In this document: in pieces, positions 9,333 through 17,431 of the stretch
Layout of the letters: each line of letters opens with the position of its first letter
Position numbering within the stretch: the first letter of the stretch is position 1
NCBI GenBank assembly: GCA_000998135.1
Contig: LCCV01000006.1
Coordinates: forward strand, 1-53,624
DNA: 53,624 nt
Reading direction: 5' to 3'
Source: Parcubacteria group bacterium GW2011_GWA2_42_14
Lineage (GTDB): Bacteria > Patescibacteriota > Minisyncoccia > Sungbacterales > GWA2-42-14
Notes under the pieces: model-generated
Databases searched by the model: none
Seen by the model: the letters and a program-made list of their open reading frames with translations, nothing else
What the model was told of the DNA's origin: nothing
Program-made: the position numbers and the translations under genes

Positions 9333-9824
9333 TTATTCTGGCAACATCTTTTTAACCGCGGCGCTTACCCTATCGCCCGACGCCTGCCCTTTTACTTTTT
9401 TCATCATCTCTCCCATTACACGGCCGAAGTCCTTAATGGTAACACTCCCCAAACCGGCAACCGTGTCGTCAACTAATTTTTCCAATTCTTCGTCCCCCAT
9501 TTCCTTGGGCAAATACGCTTCCAAAATTTTAAGTTCAGCCGATTCTTTTTCAACCAAATCGGCCCTTCCGCCTTTTTCAAATTCTACGATTGCATCGCGC
9601 CGTTTTTTTGTTTCAGAACGTAAAGCGCCAAAGGCCTCCTCATCATTAAGTTCGCTTTCTTTTTCCAGGTTTTTGGTTTCCGGGTTTTTAGAAAGTTTCG
9701 TCCGCTTTTCAATTTCCCGATTCTTAATCGCCGCCAAGAGCATCCGCAAAACCGAAAGCCGCAGTTCTTCCTTATTCCGCATCGCTTCTTTTCTTTCACC
9801 CTCAATTGTCTGCTTGATATTCAT
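9333..9824 (-). CDS. GatB/YqeY domain-containing protein
   Basis: MNIKQTIEGERKEAMRNKEELRLSVLRMLLAAIKNREIE...EAYLPKEMGDEELEKLVDD...GRVMGEMMKKVKGQASGDRVSAAVKKML. Confidence 0.9.
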   Translation of the reverse strand: MNIKQTIEGERKEAMRNKEELRLSVLRMLLAAIKNREIEKRTKLSKNPETKNLEKESELNDEEAFGALRSETKKRRDAIVEFEKGGRADLVEKESAELKILEAYLPKEMGDEELEKLVDDTVAGLGSVTIKDFGRVMGEMMKKVKGQASGDRVSAAVKKMLPE

Positions 9825-9862
9825 AAAAAAATAATGTGGTTCGCCCACACTGCAACAATCAA

Positions 9863-10093
9863 TTATATCCCAACACGCATCAGTGGCTCATGAATAAGCG
9901 AAATGGCCTCGCAGATATTTTTTAGGGCCTCGTCAAGCGTTTTTCCCTGACTGTAACACCTTTCAAAAAGCGGGCATTCCACCACATAAAAACCATCCTC
10001 GTCTTTTTCCACAAAAAGCGGCAGCTGCAAATTATTTAATTTTCCGCCTGAGGCGGATCCGCCTTTGGCGGAAGATTTTGCCTGTATTGTCAT
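9863..10093 (-). CDS. HicB-like antitoxin-family protein (orphan)
   Basis: LPLFVEKDEDGFYVVECPLFERCYSQGKTLDEALKNICEAISL; no HicA-like ORF adjacent. Confidence 0.75.
   Translation of the reverse strand: MTIQAKSSAKGGSASGGKLNNLQLPLFVEKDEDGFYVVECPLFERCYSQGKTLDEALKNICEAISLIHEPLMRVGI
10044..10071. repeat. Double hairpin CCGCCTGAGGCGG-AT-CCGCCTTTGGCGG within hicB
   Basis: Two consecutive perfect palindromic hairpins, in frame with the CDS. Confidence 0.85.
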
Positions 10094-10226
10094 AACGATT
10101 CTATATTACCTAAAAAATCCCATAAAATCAAATCCTAATGTTGGTATGTTATTTGTTTGCCTTGAAACGGGCCGAAAGGGCTCGCCCTGAGATTGCCGAG
10201 GGGTTGCCGTTTCCGGATAATTTCTT

Positions 10227-10368
10227 TACTTTCGATTACGAAATTATATATCAGCGTAGATTCAGCGTACTCATCAGCGTTTTATCAGCGTTAACAACCT
10301 TTTCACGCCGATTTTTCGCTGATTATTACGCTGATACCTCGCTGAAATTGTATTTTGCAATTCAGGAT
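10227..10368. mobile_element. MITE-like element copy B with TCAGCG iterons (inverted relative to copy A)
   Basis: Four TCAGCG direct motifs at 11-12-nt spacing, then CGCTGA motifs on the opposite strand; ends match copy A. Confidence 0.7.
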
Positions 10369-10412
10369 TCTTTAACATTCGCAGGCACGTGTAAAATTTA
10401 CGAAAAATCAAA

Positions 10413-10447
10413 AAAGGTACCTGACACCAATTTTTGACACCAATTTC
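10413..10447. repeat. REP-like GGTACCTGACACC...TGACACC repeat
   Basis: AAAAAAGGTACCTGACACCAATTTTTGACACCAATTT. Confidence 0.5.
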
Positions 10448-10452
10448 CTTTT

Positions 10453-10884
10453 TTAACGTTTAGTAAAGAAAGCAAAGAAAAGCAATAATAACGCTATCCA
10501 CGTCAAAGATGTTAGTAAAATATCCCAAAGAGGCATACTTCGACTTTTTGATTTTATTGCTTTCCGAATTAAGTCTTTTGGTACTGGATATGCCACGCCG
10601 AGTTCTTTGGGAAGAATACGTACTTCCCAGTATAAATCAGGTATACGACTTATCATTATAAGAATGATGCTAATTAAAAATAAAACTCCCCACCAATAAT
10701 ATATGTAAAAACAAATTCCTATTGTAGCCAAAATGGATGTGAATGTAACTAAATGATTACCAGAAACCAAGGGTTTTTCAAAAAAGCCTCTTCCCACCAT
10801 ACCAACAAGGTTAGTTCCTAAATAAGTAATAATAAACCAAGTAATTACTGCCTTGAGTATTGAAATAAAAATAAAGGATATCAT
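10453..10884 (-). CDS. Hypothetical multi-pass membrane protein
   Basis: Several hydrophobic segments (ISFIFISILKAVITWFIITYLG, FTSILATIGICFYIYYWWGVLFLISIILI). Confidence 0.6.
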   Translation of the reverse strand: MISFIFISILKAVITWFIITYLGTNLVGMVGRGFFEKPLVSGNHLVTFTSILATIGICFYIYYWWGVLFLISIILIMISRIPDLYWEVRILPKELGVAYPVPKDLIRKAIKSKSRSMPLWDILLTSLTWIALLLLFFAFFTKR

Positions 10885-10934
10885 AGTTTTATATCAAATT
10901 TACGACCTGTGGCCATGAGACGATGTTGGAGCTT

Positions 10935-11504
10935 TTATAGTCCGAGTAACTTATGAATTGTGGCGGGGTCTAATCCGAAATCCGCCCCTATCCTTAAGGC
11001 CTTAGATAAAATATCGGTCGCGCTCTTAATGGTTGGCAACGCCGACTTTAACTTTTCGAGAAAACTCCTCTCTTTTGTGCCTTCGGCATATTTTGGAATT
11101 TCAGATATGATCTTTTCCTGCAATTCAAGCGCGAAATTTAAAAATTGGGACTGATTCTGCGATTGATTTTGGATGAAGGTATTTCCGTCGTTTTTTGTTG
11201 GCGTATCTAAACCGTATAATCCCTTTAGCCGACCAATAATAGAATTCAACTTGGCCTTAGCCGGAATTGGTTTTACTATATTTCCGCGGTCGTTAATATG
11301 CTCTGGCCTGATTCTATATGTAGCGACATCTTCAATTTCAGGACAAACAATAGGAACACGTTCGATAATAAGATTAGCATGAGCGCTAAAACCATTATCA
11401 TCGAACCAAGAATTTTTGCTCTCGATAGCAACCAGAAGGCCCTTTAGTTCTTCATATACACCTAGAATTGCTTTTTTATTTTTTTCGTCATCATTCATAC
11501 ACAT
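10935..11504 (-). CDS. Hypothetical protein
   Basis: 189-aa ORF with amphipathic C-terminal region; no family recognised. Confidence 0.6.
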   Translation of the reverse strand: MCMNDDEKNKKAILGVYEELKGLLVAIESKNSWFDDNGFSAHANLIIERVPIVCPEIEDVATYRIRPEHINDRGNIVKPIPAKAKLNSIIGRLKGLYGLDTPTKNDGNTFIQNQSQNQSQFLNFALELQEKIISEIPKYAEGTKERSFLEKLKSALPTIKSATDILSKALRIGADFGLDPATIHKLLGL

Positions 11505-11565
11505 TTATAATAGATTCAGTAACCGACCTCTTCGGGTGTCGAACCCATCTCAAGATGGCTAAAGA

Positions 11566-11600
11566 AAAAGGTGTCAGACAGCTTTTTGACACCTTTTTCA
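11566..11600. repeat. REP-like hairpin AAAAAGGTGTCA...TGACACCTTTTT
   Basis: 12-bp perfect inverted repeat read directly; also resembles a terminator. Confidence 0.75.
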
Positions 11601-11611
11601 TGCAAAATGTT

Positions 11612-12085
11612 TCAATCCATTTTTAGTTCAACTTCAAGGGGTATATTTGCTACCTGAGTAAATTCTTTTTCATCTTGGTCTTTAATATTCACTAAAATTT
11701 CATACTCACCATTTATTGTAATAGGCAAAGAGTTAAACCTATTTCTATACCTCATATTTTTTATTTCCTTTCTAAAATCAACCCTTTTGAGAAATTTTCC
11801 AATTTCTACTTTTTGAGGATCGATAATTACAACTTCTATATCAACGGAGATTGCCTTATCAGTATTTTTCTTAATTCTGGTAACCAATTCAAAATTAACA
11901 GGAACAACCAATTTTCCAATCTTTTTTTGTTTTTCAATTTCGGTAATTTGGTTTTTTGGTGGTGTAAAAGTAAGTTTTTCAACCAAATTGAAAAGACTTA
12001 AATTATTACTTTCTTGATCCAATACAGAATAAAGACAAAGTACTGACCATATGTGTCTGTATGTTTTATTTTCAACTTTTGCCAT
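11612..12085 (-). CDS. Hypothetical protein downstream of TA pair (possibly DUF6941-like)
   Basis: HIWSVLCLYSVLDQESNNLSLFNLVEKLTF N-terminus; beta-rich; co-directional with TA genes. Confidence 0.55.
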   Translation of the reverse strand: MAKVENKTYRHIWSVLCLYSVLDQESNNLSLFNLVEKLTFTPPKNQITEIEKQKKIGKLVVPVNFELVTRIKKNTDKAISVDIEVVIIDPQKVEIGKFLKRVDFRKEIKNMRYRNRFNSLPITINGEYEILVNIKDQDEKEFTQVANIPLEVELKMD

Positions 12086-12093
12086 ATAAATTA

Positions 12094-12531
12094 TTATTTT
12101 TTTATCGCTTTTAATTTTAAAATGCTATGTCCATTGATTAAATCATCTACTGTCAAATTACTGTAGCGTTTTGTATACGCCACCCCCGTCCCAACCACAC
12201 TTTCAGTAACTGTTGATTCTGGTAAAACGTTTTGTGTGACCGTGTCTGCTTTATCCATAAACCCAAATTTGATAATTAAATATGTGCCAAGCGCTTTTGC
12301 AATTTTATCCAAAAAACCTACATTTGGAAGAAATTTTCCGCTTTCAAGCCGGGCGATACTCGGTTGTTGAGTTTTAATTAATTTTGCCAGATCCTTTTGA
12401 CTAAATCCGCCATGTATTCTTGCGGCGGTTATTAGATTACTTACTTCCACATGAACATCGTGATCTAAATAAATCTTTTTAAAGGACGGCCTTTTTGCTA
12501 TTATTTTTTGTATGATTGAATCTAATGACAT
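12094..12531 (-). CDS. XRE-family HTH antitoxin (HigA-like)
   Basis: HTH: LITAARIHGGFSQKDLAKLIKTQQPSIARLESGKFLPNVGFLDKIAKALG. Confidence 0.85.
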   Translation of the reverse strand: MSLDSIIQKIIAKRPSFKKIYLDHDVHVEVSNLITAARIHGGFSQKDLAKLIKTQQPSIARLESGKFLPNVGFLDKIAKALGTYLIIKFGFMDKADTVTQNVLPESTVTESVVGTGVAYTKRYSNLTVDDLINGHSILKLKAIKK

Positions 12532-12568
12532 ATTTTTTTATTTTTTAATTATTAAAAATCCAATTTTG

Positions 12569-12946
12569 CTATCTTTGAAATCTTTTGTCCCAATCATCAG
12601 CTCGTTCACGAGCCTTTCCAATATATTTTAAAACCCTTCCATTACTTCCACTCCCCTTAAACATTTCTAGAATTATTATTTTATTACCTCGAACAATACA
12701 GACTGCCCGATACTGCGGAGAGCGTTTAAACTTCAATTCAAATAATTCTATATCCGTTCCCTCTATAACATCTAGGAAATCACTCCTGTTTTTAAGTTGT
12801 GAGATACGATATTCTTGAAAATTTATTAGTTTTTTCGCAATAAAATCGATGTCTTTGTCTGGAAGCGTGAGAAGAAAATCACCAAAAGGCGAGTTTCCTT
12901 GCTCGTCTTCGTAAGGCTCTATAAGCAGTTTTTCGTCGGTTTGCAT
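12569..12946 (-). CDS. RelE/HigB-like (phage Gp49-like) toxin
   Basis: FELKFKRSPQYRAVCIVRGNKIIILEMFKGSGSNGRVLKYIGKARERADDW; toxin-first order, followed by the HTH gene. Confidence 0.8.
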   Translation of the reverse strand: MQTDEKLLIEPYEDEQGNSPFGDFLLTLPDKDIDFIAKKLINFQEYRISQLKNRSDFLDVIEGTDIELFELKFKRSPQYRAVCIVRGNKIIILEMFKGSGSNGRVLKYIGKARERADDWDKRFQR

Positions 12947-12977
12947 ACACTATTTGGTTTGTTTTTTGAAGCATAGT

Positions 12978-13005
12978 TAATATATAACAAATTTGTTATA
13001 TATTA
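12978..13005. promoter_or_regulatory. 28-bp perfect palindrome, likely TA operator
   Basis: TAATATATAACAAATTTGTTATATATTA, 32 bp upstream of the toxin ATG. Confidence 0.8.
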
Positions 13006-13102
13006 GCAAGCAGGTATGGAATGTACAAGGGGCATTGTGTATAAGTGGTTCATTTGTTATAAACCAGAATTCAATACCTGGCAGCGTTTTTTTTGCAATA
13101 AT

Positions 13103-13420
13103 CTAAAATTTTTCCTCGTAATGATTGTCTTTGACGTATCCCTGTTCATCCTCATCTTCGGTATCTGCATAATGATAATCCAACAAGGCATTTATTAACT
13201 TTCCCGTTCTGTTCGCCCTAATTTGTAGAATATGCAAAGCGTCACTAGTTGCAATACTTCCCAACTCATCGTTTATATTCTTCAATTTGGCAGTTTCATG
13301 GGCGTAACGAAATATCTCCTTCCAAAGTCTGTTAATTTGGGCTTTGTGTCCATAAACAAAAAAATGTAACAAACCCCAAGTAATAACTACTATTAAAATA
13401 ATTAGTAACGAAATACTCAT
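13103..13420 (-). CDS. Hypothetical small membrane-anchored protein
   Basis: N-terminal TM (ISLLIILIVVITWGLLHFFVYG), acidic C-terminus. Confidence 0.55.
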   Translation of the reverse strand: MSISLLIILIVVITWGLLHFFVYGHKAQINRLWKEIFRYAHETAKLKNINDELGSIATSDALHILQIRANRTGKLINALLDYHYADTEDEDEQGYVKDNHYEEKF

Positions 13421-13656
13421 TTATTTTTTATTTAACATTAGTTAACCCAAAAATCTTGGATTCAAACTAACTTTTTTTATTCTCCCCCAAAACGAGGCGG
13501 TGCGGTCGAGGGCAATATGATTTAAAACAAATCAGAAAATAGCACCTGCCAATATTCCCTAAAAGCCCGCTTTTACCAGTATTTTTAGCCAATTTGTGGA
13601 TAAACTGTGGAAAGGCCTTGACTTTTAAGTAGGAAGGGTATAAACTTTAAGCATCA

Positions 13657-14229
13657 TCAGGAAAAGGCACTGCTTTGGGTTTCGTCCCCTAGTGGTGCCT
13701 TTTCATTTTCAGTTTTCACTATAAAAACATCTTCATTGGTTTTTAATATCTTCTCCCCCACTTCTTCCAAAAATTGTATCTTGTCTTGAGCGGCCTTTTT
13801 TAAAAGTGCCGAACACTTATCTTTATTAGGGCTTATAACGGCAGAAAGTTTCGACTTTTTTCTTAAGTATCTAACAACGGTGTCAAAGTCGCCATCACTA
13901 GTAATAAGTACTGCTCCATCATATTCCTTATAGTAACGCATTACACTAAATGCAAGATCAGCGTCTATATCGCCCTTGGGCTTCATTCCGTTCCTTGCCG
14001 GTAATACCGGTTTAAACTTCAAAAGATATCCTTGTTCTTGTAGTTCTGCGTATAAATCCTGATTTTCCGGTATATATCCTATAAAAAGATATGCCTTCTC
14101 AACATTATACTTTTCCTTCAAATATATACGAAGCTTCTTGTAGTCTAAATCTAGACCAGCTGCTCTTGTCCCCAAGTATAAATTTTGGCCATCAATAAAA
14201 GCATAATTTTTCTTTAACTTGTTCGGCAT
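13657..14229 (-). CDS. NYN-domain (LabA/PIN-like) putative ribonuclease
   Basis: YAFIDGQNLYLG, KGDIDADLAFSVMRYYKEYDGAVLITSDGDFDTVVRYL: conserved acidic NYN motifs. Confidence 0.85.
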   Translation of the reverse strand: MPNKLKKNYAFIDGQNLYLGTRAAGLDLDYKKLRIYLKEKYNVEKAYLFIGYIPENQDLYAELQEQGYLLKFKPVLPARNGMKPKGDIDADLAFSVMRYYKEYDGAVLITSDGDFDTVVRYLRKKSKLSAVISPNKDKCSALLKKAAQDKIQFLEEVGEKILKTNEDVFIVKTENEKAPLGDETQSSAFS

Positions 14230-14432
14230 AATTAAATTTCCAAAAAGGCTTTTTATAATTCAGTTTCTTTCCCTCAGTGCGAGCCCGCCGTAATTTTCCA
14301 TTTCTATTCCACCAAGCGAAACGGTGCAGTCGAAAATAATATAATTTTGAAACAAATCAAAAATCGCAACTCCTTTCACCTTTTTAAGCAGTCCTGATTT
14401 TATTAAGAAAACCATCTCGCAGGCCGAGCGGG

Positions 14433-14489
14433 GTCGCAAAGCGACGGGTTGTCCGGGGGACAACCCCGGGCTTTTGCGAAAAGCAAAAG
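14433..14489. repeat. Cluster of three consecutive hairpins
   Basis: GTCGC-AAA-GCGAC; GGGTTGTCC-GGG-GGACAACCC; CTTTTGC-GAAAA-GCAAAAG. Confidence 0.75.
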
Positions 14490-14508
14490 TGATTCCAAGA
14501 AAACTATT

Positions 14509-14548
14509 GAAGTCGGACTTCCATAGTGCGCTATTGAAGTCCGACTTC
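14509..14548. repeat. 13-bp inverted repeat with nested stem
   Basis: GAAGTCGGACTTC-CATAGTGCGCTATT-GAAGTCCGACTTC, just downstream of rpsU. Confidence 0.85.
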
Positions 14549-14551
14549 ACG

Positions 14552-14797
14552 CTAATACACCCGCTCTTTCATTTTTCCCAGCTTCACCAATCTTTCCCTT
14601 TCTTTTCTCGCCTTAAGCCGCCGCAGAGCGCCTACTTTCCTTGCGCGCTTATTCAACGGGCGTTTATATGACTTCATTTTTCGCGCCTGAAGCAAAACTC
14701 CCGACTGCTGGATAATGCGGGTAAAACGGCGAAGCATCGCCGAAGATGTTTCTTTGTCTTTTTTGATTACGTAAACCAAATTAGTGACATGTAACAT
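14552..14797 (-). CDS. rpsU: 30S ribosomal protein bS21
   Basis: SSAMLRRFTRIIQQSGVLLQARKMKSYKRPLNKRARKVGALRRLKARKERERL. Confidence 0.85.
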   Translation of the reverse strand: MLHVTNLVYVIKKDKETSSAMLRRFTRIIQQSGVLLQARKMKSYKRPLNKRARKVGALRRLKARKERERLVKLGKMKERVY

Positions 14798-14855
14798 GCG
14801 ACATGAAACATGTTAACCAAAAACTTGTCTCTTGTCTCTTGTCACTTGTCTCTTC
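14785..14855. repeat. Heptad-phased ACATGNN / TTGTCTC repeat
   Basis: ACATGTA ACATGCG ACATGAA ACATGTT ... TTGTCTC TTGTCTC TTGTCAC TTGTCTC. Confidence 0.75.
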
Positions 14856-14856
14856 T

Positions 14857-15204
14857 TTATACACGAAATTTATCCTGGTCTTTCTCCTTTCCCCATCCAC
14901 CAAGCAAATGCAGATGCAGATGGTCCACAACTTGACCTCCTTCCCTGCCCACATTAAAAACCAGCTTATAACCGGCCAGATCCTCATCTTGGGCAACTCT
15001 TTTGGCTACATAAATCAATTTAGAAATAATTTCATTGTGATTCGCTTCCAAATGGGCAATTGACTGAATGTGCGCTTTGGGCACAACCAAATGATGAATC
15101 GGCGCTTTGGGATGAATATCTTTGAATACTACAACATCGCTGTCCTCATAGACAATGTCCGAGGGTATTTCTTTTTTGATGATTTTGCAAAAAATGCAGT
15201 CCAC
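14857..15204 (-). CDS. HIT-family (histidine triad, HinT-like) protein
   Basis: CIFCKIIKKEIPSDIVYEDSDVVVFKDIHPKAPIHHLVVPKAH...VDHLHLHLLGGW; likely GTG start at VDCIFCK. Confidence 0.92.
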   Translation of the reverse strand: MDCIFCKIIKKEIPSDIVYEDSDVVVFKDIHPKAPIHHLVVPKAHIQSIAHLEANHNEIISKLIYVAKRVAQDEDLAGYKLVFNVGREGGQVVDHLHLHLLGGWGKEKDQDKFRV

Positions 15205-15208
15205 GTTT

Positions 15209-15280
15209 GAGAGACATGGGGTAAGAGACATGAGACAAGGACGACGTTTCCATGTCGCATGTCACATGTCACTTGTCGCT
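15209..15280. repeat. Heptad-phased GAGACAT / CATGTCG hairpin
   Basis: GAGACAT GGGGTAA GAGACAT GAGACAA ... CATGTCG CATGTCA CATGTCA CTTGTCG. Confidence 0.75.
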
Positions 15281-16709
15281 ATTTCTTTAGCTTCTTTTTA
15301 AGTATCTCAATCATTTTACTCTGCGGTATCACTTCCTGAATTCCGGAGGACATCTCACGGATTATTATTGTTTCATCAATCGCTTCTTTTTGGCCCAATA
15401 TCAAAGAAATGTCCGAGCCGGATTTATCCGCAAGTTTCAATTGCGATTTTACGGAATCGCGCCCCAGGGATTCGCCGACCGCAATTCCGTTCTTTCTTAA
15501 TTCTTCAAAAATCTTAAAACTTTTCTTCTTGCCCATGTCGCCGAGCTGGACAAAATATACCCGCTGTTTTGGTTCTCCCGGCACTTTTAACCCCAATGAC
15601 TTCATAAGCGCCACCAATCTTTCCATTCCCAAAGCGCCGCCTACCGCCGGTTCAGCGCGCCCGCCCAAAAGCGAAATAAGATTATCATATCTGCCGCCCG
15701 AACCCAAAGCAATACCCTTAAGAGCTTTCGGCTTTTCTTCTATTTTCACTTCCGCAATTACTTCCCCTTCAACTATCGGTTTTTCCGCTTCCTCGATTTT
15801 TTCCGGAACTTTTTCCAAAACGGCCCCCTTCTCTTTTTCACTTTCTAATTCGCCGGCCCAGTCCGAATCGGTAAAAATCTCAAAAACCGTTCTGGTGTAA
15901 TAATCTAATCCGCGAACCAAATACGGATTAAGAATATAAGGAATTCCGGCTTCATCCAAAAATTCAAGCAAAGACGTAAAATGTTTTTTGCAGGCCTCGC
16001 ATAAACTATCAAGCAATTGAGGAGCGTTCTTCTTAAAAATCCGGCATTTTTCTTCTTTGCAATCAAGAATGCGCAAAGGATTTTGTTTTAAACGCCTTTT
16101 GCAGTCCCGACAAAGGCCTTTGGCTTTGGGGCGATAGTATTGCAATAATTGTGAACGATATTGAGGTCGGCAATCACTGCAACCGACGCTATTTACGTGA
16201 AAATAAAATTCCGGAATGCCTAATTCGCGCAAAAATACCGAAAAAACATGGATAATTTCCGCGTCCACCACCGCGTTTTCATCTCCAATTATTTCAAGCC
16301 CGATTTGATTTAATTCGCGGAACCTAAGCCGCTGGGGAGATTCATGCCTGAAAAAAGAGCCAATGTAATAAAACTTTACCGGATGGGGCTCGGCTACAAA
16401 ACCATTTTGGAGATAAGCCCGGACAACGGAAGCGGTTCCTTCGGGCCGAAGCGTTAAGTCGTCCCCGCCTTCGGTTTGAAAAGAATACATCTGTTTTTCA
16501 ACAATATCCGTTTGGGTTCCCACGGCCTGCACAAAAAGCCCGGTTTCTTCAAAATGCGGGGTATCAATGCGTAAAAAATTATAATAGGAAAAAACATTCT
16601 TGGAAACACTGCGGATACGCTCCCAGTATTTCTGGTCTTGAGGAAGAATATCATGCGTTCCTTTCGGAGAGGAAAACGATTTTGGTTTTATTTTTCTATG
16701 ACGTCCCAA
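15279..16709 (-). CDS. hisS: Histidyl-tRNA synthetase
   Basis: GTHDILPQD, LRPEGTASVVRAYLQNG, YYIGSFFRHESPQRLRFRELNQIGLEIIG, RGLDYYTRTVFEI, GGRYDNLI. Confidence 0.95.
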   Translation of the reverse strand: MGRHRKIKPKSFSSPKGTHDILPQDQKYWERIRSVSKNVFSYYNFLRIDTPHFEETGLFVQAVGTQTDIVEKQMYSFQTEGGDDLTLRPEGTASVVRAYLQNGFVAEPHPVKFYYIGSFFRHESPQRLRFRELNQIGLEIIGDENAVVDAEIIHVFSVFLRELGIPEFYFHVNSVGCSDCRPQYRSQLLQYYRPKAKGLCRDCKRRLKQNPLRILDCKEEKCRIFKKNAPQLLDSLCEACKKHFTSLLEFLDEAGIPYILNPYLVRGLDYYTRTVFEIFTDSDWAGELESEKEKGAVLEKVPEKIEEAEKPIVEGEVIAEVKIEEKPKALKGIALGSGGRYDNLISLLGGRAEPAVGGALGMERLVALMKSLGLKVPGEPKQRVYFVQLGDMGKKKSFKIFEELRKNGIAVGESLGRDSVKSQLKLADKSGSDISLILGQKEAIDETIIIREMSSGIQEVIPQSKMIEILKKKLKK

Positions 16710-16710
16710 A

Positions 16711-16783
16711 ATTAACTAACAACTAACAACCTACAACCCACAACTTTTGTTGTTGGTTATTGGTTGTATGTTGTAGGTTAGTA
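16711..16783. repeat. Heptad-phased ACAACCN / TTGTTGG hairpin
   Basis: TAACTAA CAACTAA CAACCTA CAACCCA CAAC / TTGTTGT TGGTTAT TGGTTGT ATGTTGT AGGTT. Confidence 0.8.
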
Positions 16784-17374
16784 AACTGGTTCTGGAATCA
16801 ATCCGAATTTACTCGGTGGCCATGCCCTGAAAAAAGCCCTGCCCGTAATAAATTTTTTATCAAGCGGCCCCCAACTTCTTGAATCAGAACTATTGCGCCG
16901 GTTATCCCCCAAAACCAGATATTGAACTTTATCCAAAACATATTCTTTTTCGGGAAATGTTTTCAGGTCCGAAGGCAAATAATCCTCTTGAAGAAAAAAT
17001 GGCTCATTGGCTTCACTACCGCTCTTTATCAAAATTTGCCCGTTTTTAATAACAATCGTTTCTCCGGGCATTCCGATAATCCTTTTTATAAAAAATTCTT
17101 TGGGATTATTGGGATAGCGAAAAACAACCACCTCTCCTCTTTGGGGCTCGCGGAACTGATAAGTTAGCTCATCAATTACCAAATATTCCCTATCTTCAAA
17201 GGATGGCTCCATTGACTGCCCCTTAACAATAAACGGCTGGGCTATAAAATAGCGTATGGGCAGGGCGATTACCAGAGCCAGAAGAATTACCTTGCCAAAC
17301 TCCCAAATCTCCCGCCAGGCCGTTGTCTTTTCTTTGGGCTTTTCCTCGCTTAAAACTTTGTTTTCTTCAGCCAT
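16778..17374 (-). CDS. lepB: Signal peptidase I
   Basis: FIVKGQSMEPSFEDREYLVIDEL, GEVVVFRYPNNPKEFFIKRIIGMPGETI, LGDNRRNSSDSRSWG. Confidence 0.95.
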   Translation of the reverse strand: MAEENKVLSEEKPKEKTTAWREIWEFGKVILLALVIALPIRYFIAQPFIVKGQSMEPSFEDREYLVIDELTYQFREPQRGEVVVFRYPNNPKEFFIKRIIGMPGETIVIKNGQILIKSGSEANEPFFLQEDYLPSDLKTFPEKEYVLDKVQYLVLGDNRRNSSDSRSWGPLDKKFITGRAFFRAWPPSKFGLIPEPVY

Positions 17375-17431
17375 AAAGATGAGTATATACCATAAAAAAC
17401 ACTTTTGCAAATCATAAAAATCTATTATACT

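Noticed and set aside
9436-9834. 132-aa plus-strand ORF antisense to the yqeY-like gene
   Set aside because: Ser/Phe-rich antisense shadow of a well-supported CDS; the same applies to most nested opposite-strand ORFs in the track.
10138-10437. ORF of 99 aa on the plus strand
   Set aside because: Overlaps the TCAGCG iteron element; no RBS and no recognisable protein.
13618-13715. Possible short sRNA: TTGACT..TATAAA then a GAAAAGGCAC/GTGCCTTTTC hairpin with T-run
   Set aside because: Spacer is only 15 nt and the hairpin overlaps the NYN C-terminal codons; equally explained as that gene's terminal palindrome.
14401-14510. Integron attC-like or transposon ends in the hairpin cluster
   Set aside because: No RYYYAAC/GTTRRRY core boxes and no integrase or transposase in the window.
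14260-14550. ORF of 96 aa on the minus strand
   Set aside because: Composed almost entirely of hairpins and the diverged 13.5/14.3-kb repeat; no coding signature.
14785-15280. Short regular repeats that might be a CRISPR array
   Set aside because: Units are 7 nt, degenerate and contiguous with no 25-40-nt spacers; no cas genes nearby.
15780-15900. ~50-aa charged insertion in HisS (GELESEKEKGAVLEKVPEKIEEAEKPIVEGEVIAEVKIEEKPK) as another repeat insertion
   Set aside because: No palindrome or heptad period visible in the DNA; looks like an ordinary charged linker.
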